This document shows, in pieces, positions 1 through 5,850 of a DNA stretch of 10,075 bases. A program made the translations under genes and the position numbers. The stretch is from Candidatus Aminicenantes bacterium UBA4085 (GTDB lineage: Bacteria > Acidobacteriota > Aminicenantia > Aminicenantales > UBA4085), in the NCBI GenBank assembly GCA_002383325.1, contig DFYJ01000077.1, forward strand, positions 1 through 10,075, read 5' to 3'. Under the pieces are notes generated by a model. The model was not told where the DNA came from, searched no databases, and was given only the letters and a program-made list of their open reading frames with translations. Numbering within the stretch: the stretch's first letter is position 1; each line of letters opens with the position of its first letter.

Positions 1-67
1 ATCTCGCCGTTGGCCGATACCCCGAACCGCTCTCACTTTGCCGAAGATGGATACGATCCGGAATGGC
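1..67. other. Unassigned left edge
   Basis: These 67 bases lie downstream of the aminotransferase stop codon. I translated the three plus-strand frames and the minus-strand frames and found no recognisable protein segment, convincing start codon or ribosome binding site. No terminator-like hairpin with a T-run is apparent. It may be a short spacer or the edge of a gene outside the window. Confidence 0.4.
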
Positions 68-1216
68 CTACCAGGCGCGGGTTAAATCCTCGATGGCGCC
101 GCAGACGCGCTCCTGGTCGTCAGCCGTCAGCGAATTATAAAAAGGCAGGCGGAGAAGCCGCGCGCTGACATCCTCGGTCACGGGGAAGTCCCCTTCCCTG
201 TAGCCCCAGGACCGGCCCATCGGCGACAGGTGCAGCGGCAGGTAATGGAACACGGCCAGGATGCCCCTCTCCCGGAGCCCCCTGATCAGGGCATCGCGCT
301 TGTCCCCATCGGGCAACAGGACATGAAAGAGGTGATGGGCCGACTCGCATTCGGGCGGCACGATCGGGAGGCGAGCTCCGATTCGCCCGGCCCAGGGCGA
401 CAGCCGCTCGAAATAGCGGAGCCAGAGCGACCGGCGCCGGACCTGGATCTCTTCCGCTCGCTCCAGCTGGGCCAGAAGGAAGGCGGCCAGCAGGTCCGAC
501 GGCAGGTAGCTCGATCCCAGGTCCACCCAGGTGTACTTGTCCACCTGGCCTCGGAAGAACTTGGACCGGTCGGTGCCCTTCTCGCGCAGAATCTCGGCCC
601 TCTCGAAGAGAGCCGGGTTGTTGATCAGCAAGGCTCCGCCCTCGCCGCAGGTGAAGTTCTTCGTTTCATGGAAACTGAGAGCGGCCAGCGCCCCGAGCGA
701 CCCCAGCCTCCTTCCCCGATACCGGCCGAACAGCCCATGGGCTGCGTCCTCGACGACCGCCAGCCCGCGGCGGGAGGCCGTTTCCATGATCGCATCCATG
801 GCGCAGCCGACGCCGGCATAGTGGAGAGGGATGACGGCCTTAGCCCGACCCGTCACGGCGGCCTCGAGCTTCGCCTCGTCCAGGTTCAGGGTGTCCGGCC
901 GGATATCGACGAAAGCCGGCCGGGCGCCGCGCAGGACGAAGGCGTTGACCGTCGTGACAAAGGCGAAGGAGGGCGCGACAATCTCATCGCCCGGCCGCAA
1001 GTCGAGCAGGAGGGCGGCCATCTCCAGGGCGTGGGTGCAGGAAGTGGTGAGGAGGGCTTTTCCTACGCCCAGGTCCTTCTCTAATAAGGCATGGCATCGC
1101 TTGGAGAAGGCCCCGTCGCCGGAGATATGTCCCGCCTCCAGGGCCTGGCGCATGTACTCCATCTCGCGGCCGGCCAAGGAAGCGCGATTGAAGGGGATGC
1201 TAAGCGGCCTGTCCAT
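68..1216 (-). CDS. wecE: dTDP-4-amino-4,6-dideoxygalactose transaminase (WecE/RffA type)
   Basis: This is a 382-residue PLP-dependent sugar aminotransferase of the DegT/DnrJ/EryC1/StrS family. WecE converts dTDP-4-keto-6-deoxy-D-glucose to dTDP-4-amino-4,6-dideoxy-D-galactose with glutamate as amino donor, a cytosolic step in making surface glycans. The sequence follows E. coli WecE from memory along its whole length: IPFN at residues 7-10, LLTTSCTHALEMAALLLD around 55-72, FVDIRPDTLNLDE around 102-114, VVEDAAHG with PLP-contacting Asp157, SFHETKN with the Schiff-base Lys186, and GEGGALLIN at 191-199. REKGTDRSKFFRGQVDKYTW at 211-230 and the VFHYLPLH and LLRLPFYN segments near the C-terminus are WecE-specific. 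Length is normal for the family. The start ATG has no Shine-Dalgarno sequence but lies 9 nt after a good -10 element. It is the third minus-strand gene, 71 nt after the small methyltransferase. The exact sugar product is inferred from the family. Confidence 0.93.
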   Translation of the reverse strand: MDRPLSIPFNRASLAGREMEYMRQALEAGHISGDGAFSKRCHALLEKDLGVGKALLTTSCTHALEMAALLLDLRPGDEIVAPSFAFVTTVNAFVLRGARPAFVDIRPDTLNLDEAKLEAAVTGRAKAVIPLHYAGVGCAMDAIMETASRRGLAVVEDAAHGLFGRYRGRRLGSLGALAALSFHETKNFTCGEGGALLINNPALFERAEILREKGTDRSKFFRGQVDKYTWVDLGSSYLPSDLLAAFLLAQLERAEEIQVRRRSLWLRYFERLSPWAGRIGARLPIVPPECESAHHLFHVLLPDGDKRDALIRGLRERGILAVFHYLPLHLSPMGRSWGYREGDFPVTEDVSARLLRLPFYNSLTADDQERVCGAIEDLTRAW

Positions 1217-1225
1217 GGGAAAATC

Positions 1226-1254
1226 ATTATGACACGTGCTTGGCGGCCGGACAA
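1226..1254 (-). promoter_or_regulatory. Sigma70-like promoter for the aminotransferase gene
   Basis: On the minus strand TTGTCC, a 17-bp spacer and CATAAT (5 of 6 to TATAAT) can be read, followed by 9 nt and the start codon. Transcription starting 6-8 nt after the -10 element would leave a leader of about 1-3 nt, so the mRNA would be nearly leaderless. This fits the lack of a Shine-Dalgarno sequence. The promoter may let this gene be expressed apart from the two methyltransferases upstream. Confidence 0.5.
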
Positions 1255-1270
1255 TCGCTCCGGGCTTGAT

Positions 1271-1291
1271 GTCCTCTTACCGTCCTCTTAC
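1271..1291. repeat. Tandem 10-bp repeat at the methyltransferase stop codon
   Basis: GTCCTCTTAC occurs at 1271-1280 and 1282-1291, a period of 11 bp. The second copy contains the stop codon of the 250-residue methyltransferase. It is either a small tandem duplication at the gene end or, less likely, a helically phased binding site just upstream of the aminotransferase promoter. Confidence 0.5.
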
Positions 1292-2040
1292 TTCCGCCGG
1301 GCGGCCAGGAATAGGGATCCCCCAAAGGGAAAGCTGAACCCGCCCAAAATCACTCGACGTTCGAGGGCCATGACCGCCCCCAGAAAGGCGTCGAGGGCGC
1401 GGGGAAGCGCCAAGCCGGCCAAGGAAGCCCCTGCGGGGCGGCGCTTCTTGGCCAAGCGGAGAGCCGCGAGAGCCGGGAGGAGAAGGCTGACGAAGCCCGT
1501 CACGGCGACGACTTCAAACCCCGCGCCCCTGACCTTCCCGATCAATTCCTTCCGGGAGTACCTTCGGACATGGCCGGCCTGTTCGTCGGCTGGGCTCCAA
1601 AGCCGGGGATGCTGGGGGACGGTCAGCAGAAGCCCTCCCCCGGGCTTCACGGCCCCGGCCATCTCAACCAGCACGGCTTCGTCGTCGTCGATATGCTCCA
1701 GGACGTCGAAGGCACCAACCGCGTCGAAGGCCTCCCGGAACGGAAGGCTCCGCGCATCGGCCCGGACGAACCGGGCGCCGGAAACGCGGCCGCGGGCGAA
1801 GGCCAGCCCGCGGCTGAAAGCGTCCGCTCCCGTCAGGCGCAGGCCCGGCCGTCCGGCAGCCAGCCCCTCCAGGACAAAGCCCGTACCGCAGCCGATCTCG
1901 GCGAAATCCCTGGCCAGGGGGAAATGCCGCTCGATGGCTTCCATCACCATGGCGTTGCGGGCCCGGAACCAGAAGCTCCCGGCCTCCAGGGCCCGGAGCG
2001 CCTCAAAAAAGGCGGGATCGTAGCGGACAGGCTCGGCCAT
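1288..2040 (-). CDS. Class I SAM-dependent methyltransferase (type 11)
   Basis: This 250-residue protein has the class I SAM-methyltransferase fold signature: motif I FAEIGCGTGF at 46-55, the acidic residue ending strand 2 at Asp73 (TGADAFSRGL), RADARSLPF at 93-101, FDVLEHIDDDEAVL at 111-124, and KPGGGLLLTVPQHPRLWSP at 132-150. The HVRRYSRKEL segment at 157-166 is typical of small methyltransferases found in polysaccharide and lipid clusters. Residues about 182-197 and 215-240 are hydrophobic and may contact membrane or a lipid-linked substrate; that is inference. The substrate is unknown. An open frame continues upstream, but the ATG used here starts directly at the conserved part and lies 11 nt after the stop of the preceding methyltransferase, which suggests co-transcription. 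No strong Shine-Dalgarno sequence is visible, so coupling to the upstream gene is likely. Confidence 0.87.
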   Translation of the reverse strand: MAEPVRYDPAFFEALRALEAGSFWFRARNAMVMEAIERHFPLARDFAEIGCGTGFVLEGLAAGRPGLRLTGADAFSRGLAFARGRVSGARFVRADARSLPFREAFDAVGAFDVLEHIDDDEAVLVEMAGAVKPGGGLLLTVPQHPRLWSPADEQAGHVRRYSRKELIGKVRGAGFEVVAVTGFVSLLLPALAALRLAKKRRPAGASLAGLALPRALDAFLGAVMALERRVILGGFSFPFGGSLFLAARRK

Positions 2041-2051
2041 GGGCGGCGGGC

Positions 2052-3179
2052 TCAGGCGTCCCGCACCTTTCGGGCCGCTGTGACGAGGTCCAGGGAGCGG
2101 CGCGGGAAGAGGTAGCCCCGGCGGTAAAGCTTTTTCATCCGGGGCAGGTTGGCCGGGACGTTGCCCTCCCTCTGGAGGAAGTCCTCCCACCACCACTCAG
2201 CCCGCCGAGCTTCGCGCTCCAGGTAGATTCCCTTCCTTCGCAGGGGCCGGAATCCGGCCCGCGGCAGCAGCTCCCGGTTAAGCTCCGCAAAGGTGAACTC
2301 GCGCAAATGGTCGGGGCTGTAGGGCCAATCATCGCCGTTGAGGAGATTGATCCGGCGGCCCCGGTTGGGGGTCGTGACGATGAGGATCCCGCCCGGCTTG
2401 AGGGCCCGGTTCCACTCCCTGAGGCCGGCCTCCGGGTCGGGCAGGTGCTCCAGGATCTCGCCGGCAAAGAGGCCGTCGAAGGCGCCGCGGCGGACAGGCA
2501 GGATCGAAGCATCGAAGACGGCCCAATCCAGATCCGGCCGCTCCTGCCTGCGCTCCTTGATTTGGCCGGGGACCAGGTCGCCGGCCAGGATGCGGAAGCC
2601 CCAGTCCTCCGGGATCTGGGTGAAGAGCGACAGGCCGCAGCCGACGTCGAGGACGCGGCCGCGGAAGTACCGCTTGAACCAGCGCCGCAGGAGTCCCAGC
2701 TTGAAATGGTAGAGCTGGTCCAGGAAGGTATCGCGGGGGGCGTACAGCTCGCCTTCGAAATGGCGGCCGGCGAAGTCCCGCAGAACGCCGGGATCGGGGA
2801 CCTTGATCAGCTGGCGGCGGAGGTGGACGAGCTTGGTCTCGCGCCACAGGGCGAAGTGGAGATCCAGGAGCGGCGGCACCCGAAATTCGGGATTGGTCCA
2901 CACGCTGACCGGGAAGACGTCGTTCCCATCCTTGAAGACGCGCAAAGAGTGCGGCCCGACGGTCGAGAGGTCGAAGCGGAGATCGAGGACATGCTGGCCG
3001 GGCCCCAGGCCGAAGCTCCAGCATCCCAGATGGAACTGAGGGTGGATTTGCGGCTGGAAGGCGTAGATATCGAGCCACAGGACCGGAGGATCATCCGGCT
3101 CGAGGCGGACGCGGACGCCGCCCCGGCCAGCCAGCGGCTCGAGGGTGTAGGCCTGGCGATCGGATTCGATGAGGGCCAT
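2052..3179 (-). CDS. Two-domain SAM-dependent methyltransferase with unrecognised N-terminal domain
   Basis: This is a 375-residue protein. Residues about 170-315 form a class I methyltransferase domain: GRVLDVGCGLSLFTQIP at 174-190, the acidic residue at Asp201 (ILAGDLVPGQ), VFDASILPV at 221-229, FDGLFAGEILEHLPDPEAGL at 234-253, KPGGILIVTTPNRGRRINLL at 261-280 and DHLREFTFAEL at 290-300. The first 150 residues are not part of that fold. They are rich in alternating hydrophobic and aromatic residues (VLWLDIYAFQPQIHPQFHLG), as in a beta-sandwich, and may bind a substrate such as a glycan. An in-frame TAA lies six codons before the ATG with no start codon between, so the start is fixed. This is the first gene of the minus-strand set, with a promoter overlapping the upstream stop. 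The substrate is unknown; glycan or lipid methylation is inferred from the neighbours. Confidence 0.85.
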   Translation of the reverse strand: MALIESDRQAYTLEPLAGRGGVRVRLEPDDPPVLWLDIYAFQPQIHPQFHLGCWSFGLGPGQHVLDLRFDLSTVGPHSLRVFKDGNDVFPVSVWTNPEFRVPPLLDLHFALWRETKLVHLRRQLIKVPDPGVLRDFAGRHFEGELYAPRDTFLDQLYHFKLGLLRRWFKRYFRGRVLDVGCGLSLFTQIPEDWGFRILAGDLVPGQIKERRQERPDLDWAVFDASILPVRRGAFDGLFAGEILEHLPDPEAGLREWNRALKPGGILIVTTPNRGRRINLLNGDDWPYSPDHLREFTFAELNRELLPRAGFRPLRRKGIYLEREARRAEWWWEDFLQREGNVPANLPRMKKLYRRGYLFPRRSLDLVTAARKVRDA

Positions 3180-3191
3180 GGCGGCGCCGTC

Positions 3192-3220
3192 AGATTAACG
3201 GAACGGGGGCAGGCCGTCAA
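3192..3220 (-). promoter_or_regulatory. Sigma70-like promoter for the minus-strand methyltransferase/aminotransferase set
   Basis: On the minus strand TTGACG (5 of 6 to consensus), a 17-bp spacer and TAATCT are read. The -10 is weak overall but keeps the key T, A and final T. Only 12 nt separate it from the start codon, so the leader would be about 5-7 nt and has no room for a Shine-Dalgarno sequence. Confidence 0.45.
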
Positions 3221-3280
3221 TCCGCCGCGGAACCACCCTTGGCGCCGTAACGATCCGACCCTTCACCATAACAGCTACTT

Positions 3281-3342
3281 GGAACGGATTCGCCCATGAA
3301 TAGGCCGGAACAATTCATTTTGGTAGAAACCGGAACAATTCA
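3281..3342. repeat. Three 25-bp-phased repeats in the divergent control region
   Basis: CCGGAACAATTCA occurs identically at 3305-3317 and 3330-3342. A looser copy, GGAACGGATTC, lies at 3281-3291. The ATTC ends of the three copies are spaced exactly 25 bp apart, and TTGG also recurs downstream of copies 2 and 3. Each perfect copy holds an imperfect palindrome, GAA-CAA-TTC. The repeats lie between the two divergent promoters, so a regulator binding array is likely. Remnants of an insertion-sequence end, as in IS families with multiple terminal repeats, are an alternative; no transposase is nearby. Confidence 0.6.
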
Positions 3343-3349
3343 CGTTGGC

Positions 3350-3378
3350 TTGACAGGCCGCCCGGGCGATCTTGTCAA
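3350..3378. promoter_or_regulatory. Interrupted palindrome overlapping the carbamoyltransferase -35 element
   Basis: TTGACA at 3350-3355 and its reverse complement TGTCAA at 3373-3378 flank a central palindrome, GCCCGGGC, at 3360-3367. The centres of the two symmetries differ by half a base. The right arm covers most of the -35 element of the plus-strand promoter, so a protein bound here could block or help RNA polymerase. It could also be chance in GC-rich DNA. Confidence 0.35.
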
Positions 3379-3400
3379 AAAGCCCCGTTTCGGCTATAAG
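3372..3400 (+). promoter_or_regulatory. Sigma70-like promoter for the carbamoyltransferase operon, predicted leaderless
   Basis: TTGTCA (5 of 6), a 17-bp spacer and TATAAG (5 of 6) form a good promoter. The -10 element ends 6 nt before the start codon, so the usual start point, 7 nt after the -10, is the A of the ATG itself. AAGAG at 3398-3402 could be a poor Shine-Dalgarno site only if transcription begins further upstream. Confidence 0.6.
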
Positions 3401-3406
3401 AGTCCA

Positions 3407-5224
3407 ATGCTCATCCTGGGCATTTCGGCTTATTACCACGACAGCGCGGTCTGCCTGGTCCGCGACGGGCAAATCCTGTTCGCGGCCCAGGAGGAGAGGT
3501 TCTCGCGGCGCAAGCACGATCCCGGCTTTCCCGTGAAGGCCGTGGAAGCTTGCTTCGCCTACACCGGCACGAAGGCGTCGGACCTGGGCTACGCAGTTTT
3601 CTACGAGAAACCGCTGCAGAAGTTCGACCGCCTTTTCTCCACCTACTTCCAGTACGCCCCCCGCGGCCTGGGCAGCTATCTCAAGGCCGTCCCAGTGTGG
3701 GCCAAGCACCGGCTCTTCCTCAAGGAGGACATCCGGACGCAGCTCGGGCGCAAGGACCTCCCCGTCCTCTTCACGGGGCACCACGACTCCCATATCGCCT
3801 CGGCCTTCTACCCCTCGCCCTTCGAGGACGCTGCCGTCCTGACCATCGACGCGGTCGGCGAGTGGGACACCCTGACCGTGGCCGAAGCCACGGGCGCCGA
3901 TTTCAAGATCGTCAAGCGGATCACCTTCCCCAACTCGCTGGGGCTTCTCTACACGGCCTTCACCTACTTCTGCGGCTTCAGGGTCAACTCGGGCGAGTAC
4001 AAGCTGATGGGCCTGGCCCCCTACGGGGAGCCGAAGTACAAGGACCTCATCTACCGGGAGCTGATCGACGTCCGCGAGGACGGATCCTTCCGGCTGAACA
4101 TGAAGTATTTCACCTACGCCACCGGCTTGACCATGACGGGCCGGGCCTTCGAGCGGCTGTTCGGGGTGCCCCGCCGCAAGCCGGAGACTGCCCTCCGCCA
4201 GGTCGACATGGATCTGGCCGCCTCCATCCAGGTCGTGCTGGAGGAGATCATGGAGAAGATCGTCGTCTGGGCCAAGGGCCGCATCCCCTCGGACAACCTC
4301 TGCCTGGCCGGCGGCGTGGCCCTCAACTGCGTTGCCAACGGCAAGATTCTCAAGAAGCAGATCTTCAAGAACGTCTGGATCCAGCCGGCGGCCGGTGACG
4401 CCGGCGGCGCCCTGGGAGCCGCCCTGGCCGTCTGGCACAGGCACTTGAAGAACCCGCGGACACCCCATCCGGGCGACTCGCAGGCGGGCTCCTTCCTGGG
4501 GCCTTCCTACGGCGAGGCGGAGATCCGCCGATTCCTGGAGGAGCGCCGCATCCCCTACACCGAGCTGCCCAGGCCGGAGATGGCCCGCAAGGCGGCTGAG
4601 CTTATCGACTCCAGTAAGGTCGTCGGCTTCTTCCAGGGCCGCATGGAGTTCGGGCCGCGGGCCCTGGGCGGCCGCAGCATCATCGGCGACGCCCGCTCGC
4701 CCGAGATGCAGTCGCGGATGAACCTGAAGACCAAGTTCCGGGAGTCGTTCCGGCCCTTCGCCCCGTCCGTCCTGGAGGAGCGGGTCCGGGACTGGTTCGA
4801 CCACGATCGGCCCTCGCCCTACATGTTGCTCGTCTATGACGTCGAGCCGAAGCGCCGCCGGGAGCTGAGCCCCGAGGACCAGGCCCGGCAGGGGCTGGCC
4901 AAGCTGGGCATCATCCGCTCCTCGGTCCCGGCCATCACCCACGTCGACTTCTCGGCCCGCCTGCACACCGTCAACAAGGACGTCAATTCCTATTACCACG
5001 CCGTCATCTCCGAGTTCGAGAAGCGGACGGGCTGCCCGGTCATCATCAACACTTCGTTCAACGTCCGGGGCGAGCCGATCGTCTGTTCGCCCGAGGACGC
5101 CTACCGCTGCTTCATGCGGACCAACATGGACGCCCTCATCCTGGAGACCTTCCTGGTGGAGAAGCAGGAGAAGGATTATATTCAGGCCGACGAGAGCTGG
5201 ATGAAGGAGTTCCCCCTCGACTGA
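3407..5224 (+). CDS. O-carbamoyltransferase, NodU/CmcH/SxtI family
   Basis: This 605-residue enzyme belongs to the family that moves a carbamoyl group from carbamoyl phosphate, via carbamoyl-AMP, to a hydroxyl of a sugar or natural product. The N-terminal Kae1-like domain begins with LILGISAYYHDSAVCLV at 2-18 and EERFSRRKHDPGFP near 30-45. It carries the HHDSH metal-site motif (His125 and His129), GGVALNC at 302-308 and GDAGGALGAAL from 330, with Asp331 a probable ligand. The C-terminal carbamoyltransferase domain shows GRMEFGPRALGGRSIIGDAR from 411 and INTSFNVRGEPIV from 547. Length is normal and no key motif is missing. The open frame extends 37 codons upstream, but that part spans the repeats and promoter and is not family-like, so this ATG is chosen. 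Its TGA overlaps the next ATG by one base. The two following genes match the companions of SxtI in saxitoxin clusters. The acceptor is unknown; with WecE and methyltransferases adjacent, a sugar is a fair guess. Confidence 0.93.
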   Translation: MLILGISAYYHDSAVCLVRDGQILFAAQEERFSRRKHDPGFPVKAVEACFAYTGTKASDLGYAVFYEKPLQKFDRLFSTYFQYAPRGLGSYLKAVPVWAKHRLFLKEDIRTQLGRKDLPVLFTGHHDSHIASAFYPSPFEDAAVLTIDAVGEWDTLTVAEATGADFKIVKRITFPNSLGLLYTAFTYFCGFRVNSGEYKLMGLAPYGEPKYKDLIYRELIDVREDGSFRLNMKYFTYATGLTMTGRAFERLFGVPRRKPETALRQVDMDLAASIQVVLEEIMEKIVVWAKGRIPSDNLCLAGGVALNCVANGKILKKQIFKNVWIQPAAGDAGGALGAALAVWHRHLKNPRTPHPGDSQAGSFLGPSYGEAEIRRFLEERRIPYTELPRPEMARKAAELIDSSKVVGFFQGRMEFGPRALGGRSIIGDARSPEMQSRMNLKTKFRESFRPFAPSVLEERVRDWFDHDRPSPYMLLVYDVEPKRRRELSPEDQARQGLAKLGIIRSSVPAITHVDFSARLHTVNKDVNSYYHAVISEFEKRTGCPVIINTSFNVRGEPIVCSPEDAYRCFMRTNMDALILETFLVEKQEKDYIQADESWMKEFPLD

Positions 5225-5613
5225 TGGCCACCCTCGCGTACCGACCCAAGCAAGTCCGGCTGTTCCTGGCCCTCCTGCTGGCCGTCGCCGTCCTGCTGAC
5301 CTTGAAGTGGACGCCCCGGACGGGCTCGGCCCGGTGGATCTGGATAGGCGGCCAGGCCGTCGTTCTGGGCTTCTTCATCGCCCTGCCCAGGCTCTTCTTC
5401 CCGGCTTTCAAGCTGATCATGGCCGTGACCAGCAAGATCGGTAGCCTCCTGTTCCTGGTCATCAGCACGGCCGTCTTCTTTCTCCTCCTGACGCCCCTGT
5501 CGCTCCTGATGCGCCTGTTCGGCAAGAAGTTCCTGCAAGCTCGGCGGCAGCCGAAGGCGGCTTCCTATTTCGAGGATCCGGCCGAAGAAACGGGCTACGA
5601 AAGGCAATTCTAG
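5224..5613 (+). CDS. SxtJ-family membrane protein
   Basis: This 129-residue protein has about three or four hydrophobic segments, roughly at 12-28, 39-60, 62-82 and 82-98, and a polar C-terminal tail that ends in YERQF. The combination of small size, hydrophobic core, a W-I-W-I-G-G segment and a tail with SYFEDPAEETGYERQF fits the SxtJ family (saxitoxin biosynthesis operon protein SxtJ), whose function is not known. The start ATG shares its A with the carbamoyltransferase TGA, so translation is probably coupled. AAGGAG lies 14 nt upstream, too far for an ideal Shine-Dalgarno site. The invariant order carbamoyltransferase, SxtJ, DUF5989 suggests it anchors or assists the carbamoyltransferase at the inner membrane; this is inference from context. 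Confidence 0.82.
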   Translation: MATLAYRPKQVRLFLALLLAVAVLLTLKWTPRTGSARWIWIGGQAVVLGFFIALPRLFFPAFKLIMAVTSKIGSLLFLVISTAVFFLLLTPLSLLMRLFGKKFLQARRQPKAASYFEDPAEETGYERQF

Positions 5614-5618
5614 GGAGG
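5614..5618 (+). promoter_or_regulatory. Ribosome binding site of the DUF5989 peptide
   Basis: GGAGG stands 5 nt before the ATG, within a longer GGGAGGGA run starting right after the TAG of the SxtJ gene. This strong site confirms that the short downstream frame is translated. Confidence 0.75.
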
Positions 5619-5623
5619 GACCC

Positions 5624-5782
5624 ATGTCGCGACTGGGCATCTTCAAGGAGCTCTGGGCTTTCGTCCGGCTGCGCAAGCGCTACTGGCTCGTCCCCGTCAT
5701 CGTCATCCTGGTCCTGCTGGGCGTCCTGCTGGTGCTGGCCGAGAACAGCGCCATCGCGCCTTTTATCTATTCCCTGTTCTGA
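5624..5782 (+). CDS. DUF5989 (SxtK-like) small membrane protein
   Basis: A 52-residue protein that is easy to miss because of its size. It begins MSRLGIFKELWAFVRLRKRYW, followed by one hydrophobic helix at about 22-39 (VPVIVILVLLGVLLVLAE) and the tail NSAIAPFIYSLF. This layout (amphipathic basic N-terminus with FLKE-W-F-like pattern, a single membrane helix and a conserved S-A-[IL]-A-P-F-I-Y-[ST]-L-F end) is that of DUF5989, which includes SxtK of saxitoxin clusters. Function is unknown. It follows the SxtJ gene by 10 nt with a strong ribosome binding site and is the last gene of the operon; the next gene has its own promoter. The many basic residues before the helix predict a cytoplasmic N-terminus. 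Confidence 0.88.
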   Translation: MSRLGIFKELWAFVRLRKRYWLVPVIVILVLLGVLLVLAENSAIAPFIYSLF

Positions 5783-5802
5783 GCCCTCCCCGGCTTCCGC
5801 GA

Positions 5803-5831
5803 TTGTCTCGGGCCTCGGTTTCCATTATAAA
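5803..5831 (+). promoter_or_regulatory. Sigma70-like promoter for the phosphoesterase-Nramp operon
   Basis: TTGTCT, a 17-bp spacer and TATAAA (5 of 6) lie in the 68-nt gap after the DUF5989 gene. The -10 element ends 19 nt before the start codon, leaving a leader of about 13 nt that contains a Shine-Dalgarno sequence. The architecture matches the other three promoters in the window, including the TTGTC- type -35. Confidence 0.6.
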
Positions 5832-5838
5832 GGGGGGC

Positions 5839-5842
5839 GGAG
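5839..5842 (+). promoter_or_regulatory. Ribosome binding site of the propeller-phosphoesterase gene
   Basis: GGAG is 8 nt before the ATG, which fixes this start over the upstream in-frame TTG that forms part of the -35 element. The preceding G-run and the CCCC at 5844-5847 could pair as a short 4-bp stem with GGAG in the loop; this is weak. Confidence 0.6.
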
Positions 5843-5850
5843 TCCCCACC

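Noticed and set aside
2041..2196. N-terminal extension of the 250-residue methyltransferase
   Set aside because: It would overlap the upstream methyltransferase gene by about 145 nt and encodes a low-complexity Pro/Gly-rich stretch unlike the family.
3281..3342. Short CRISPR-like array
   Set aside because: Repeats are only 10-13 bp, spacers about 12 bp, there are three copies at most and no cas genes.
3350..3355. Perfect TTGACA as the -35 of the plus-strand promoter
   Set aside because: No acceptable -10 hexamer is found 16-18 bp downstream; the TTGTCA/TATAAG pair is much better. The hexamer is kept only as a palindrome arm.
3296..3406. 37-codon N-terminal extension of the carbamoyltransferase from an upstream ATG
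   Set aside because: It spans the 25-bp repeats and the promoter, and the family normally begins at the LILGISAYYHDSA segment.
3275..4999. Long minus-strand open frame opposite the carbamoyltransferase
   Set aside because: Same reason: shadow of a well-supported gene; it would also run through the divergent control region.
3407..5782. Saxitoxin biosynthesis cluster
   Set aside because: Only the carbamoyltransferase, SxtJ and SxtK-like genes are present; no core toxin genes are seen.
5803..5850. TTG start giving 16 more residues on the phosphoesterase
   Set aside because: The TTG is part of the -35 element, and the ATG used has a proper ribosome binding site and a signal peptide directly after it.
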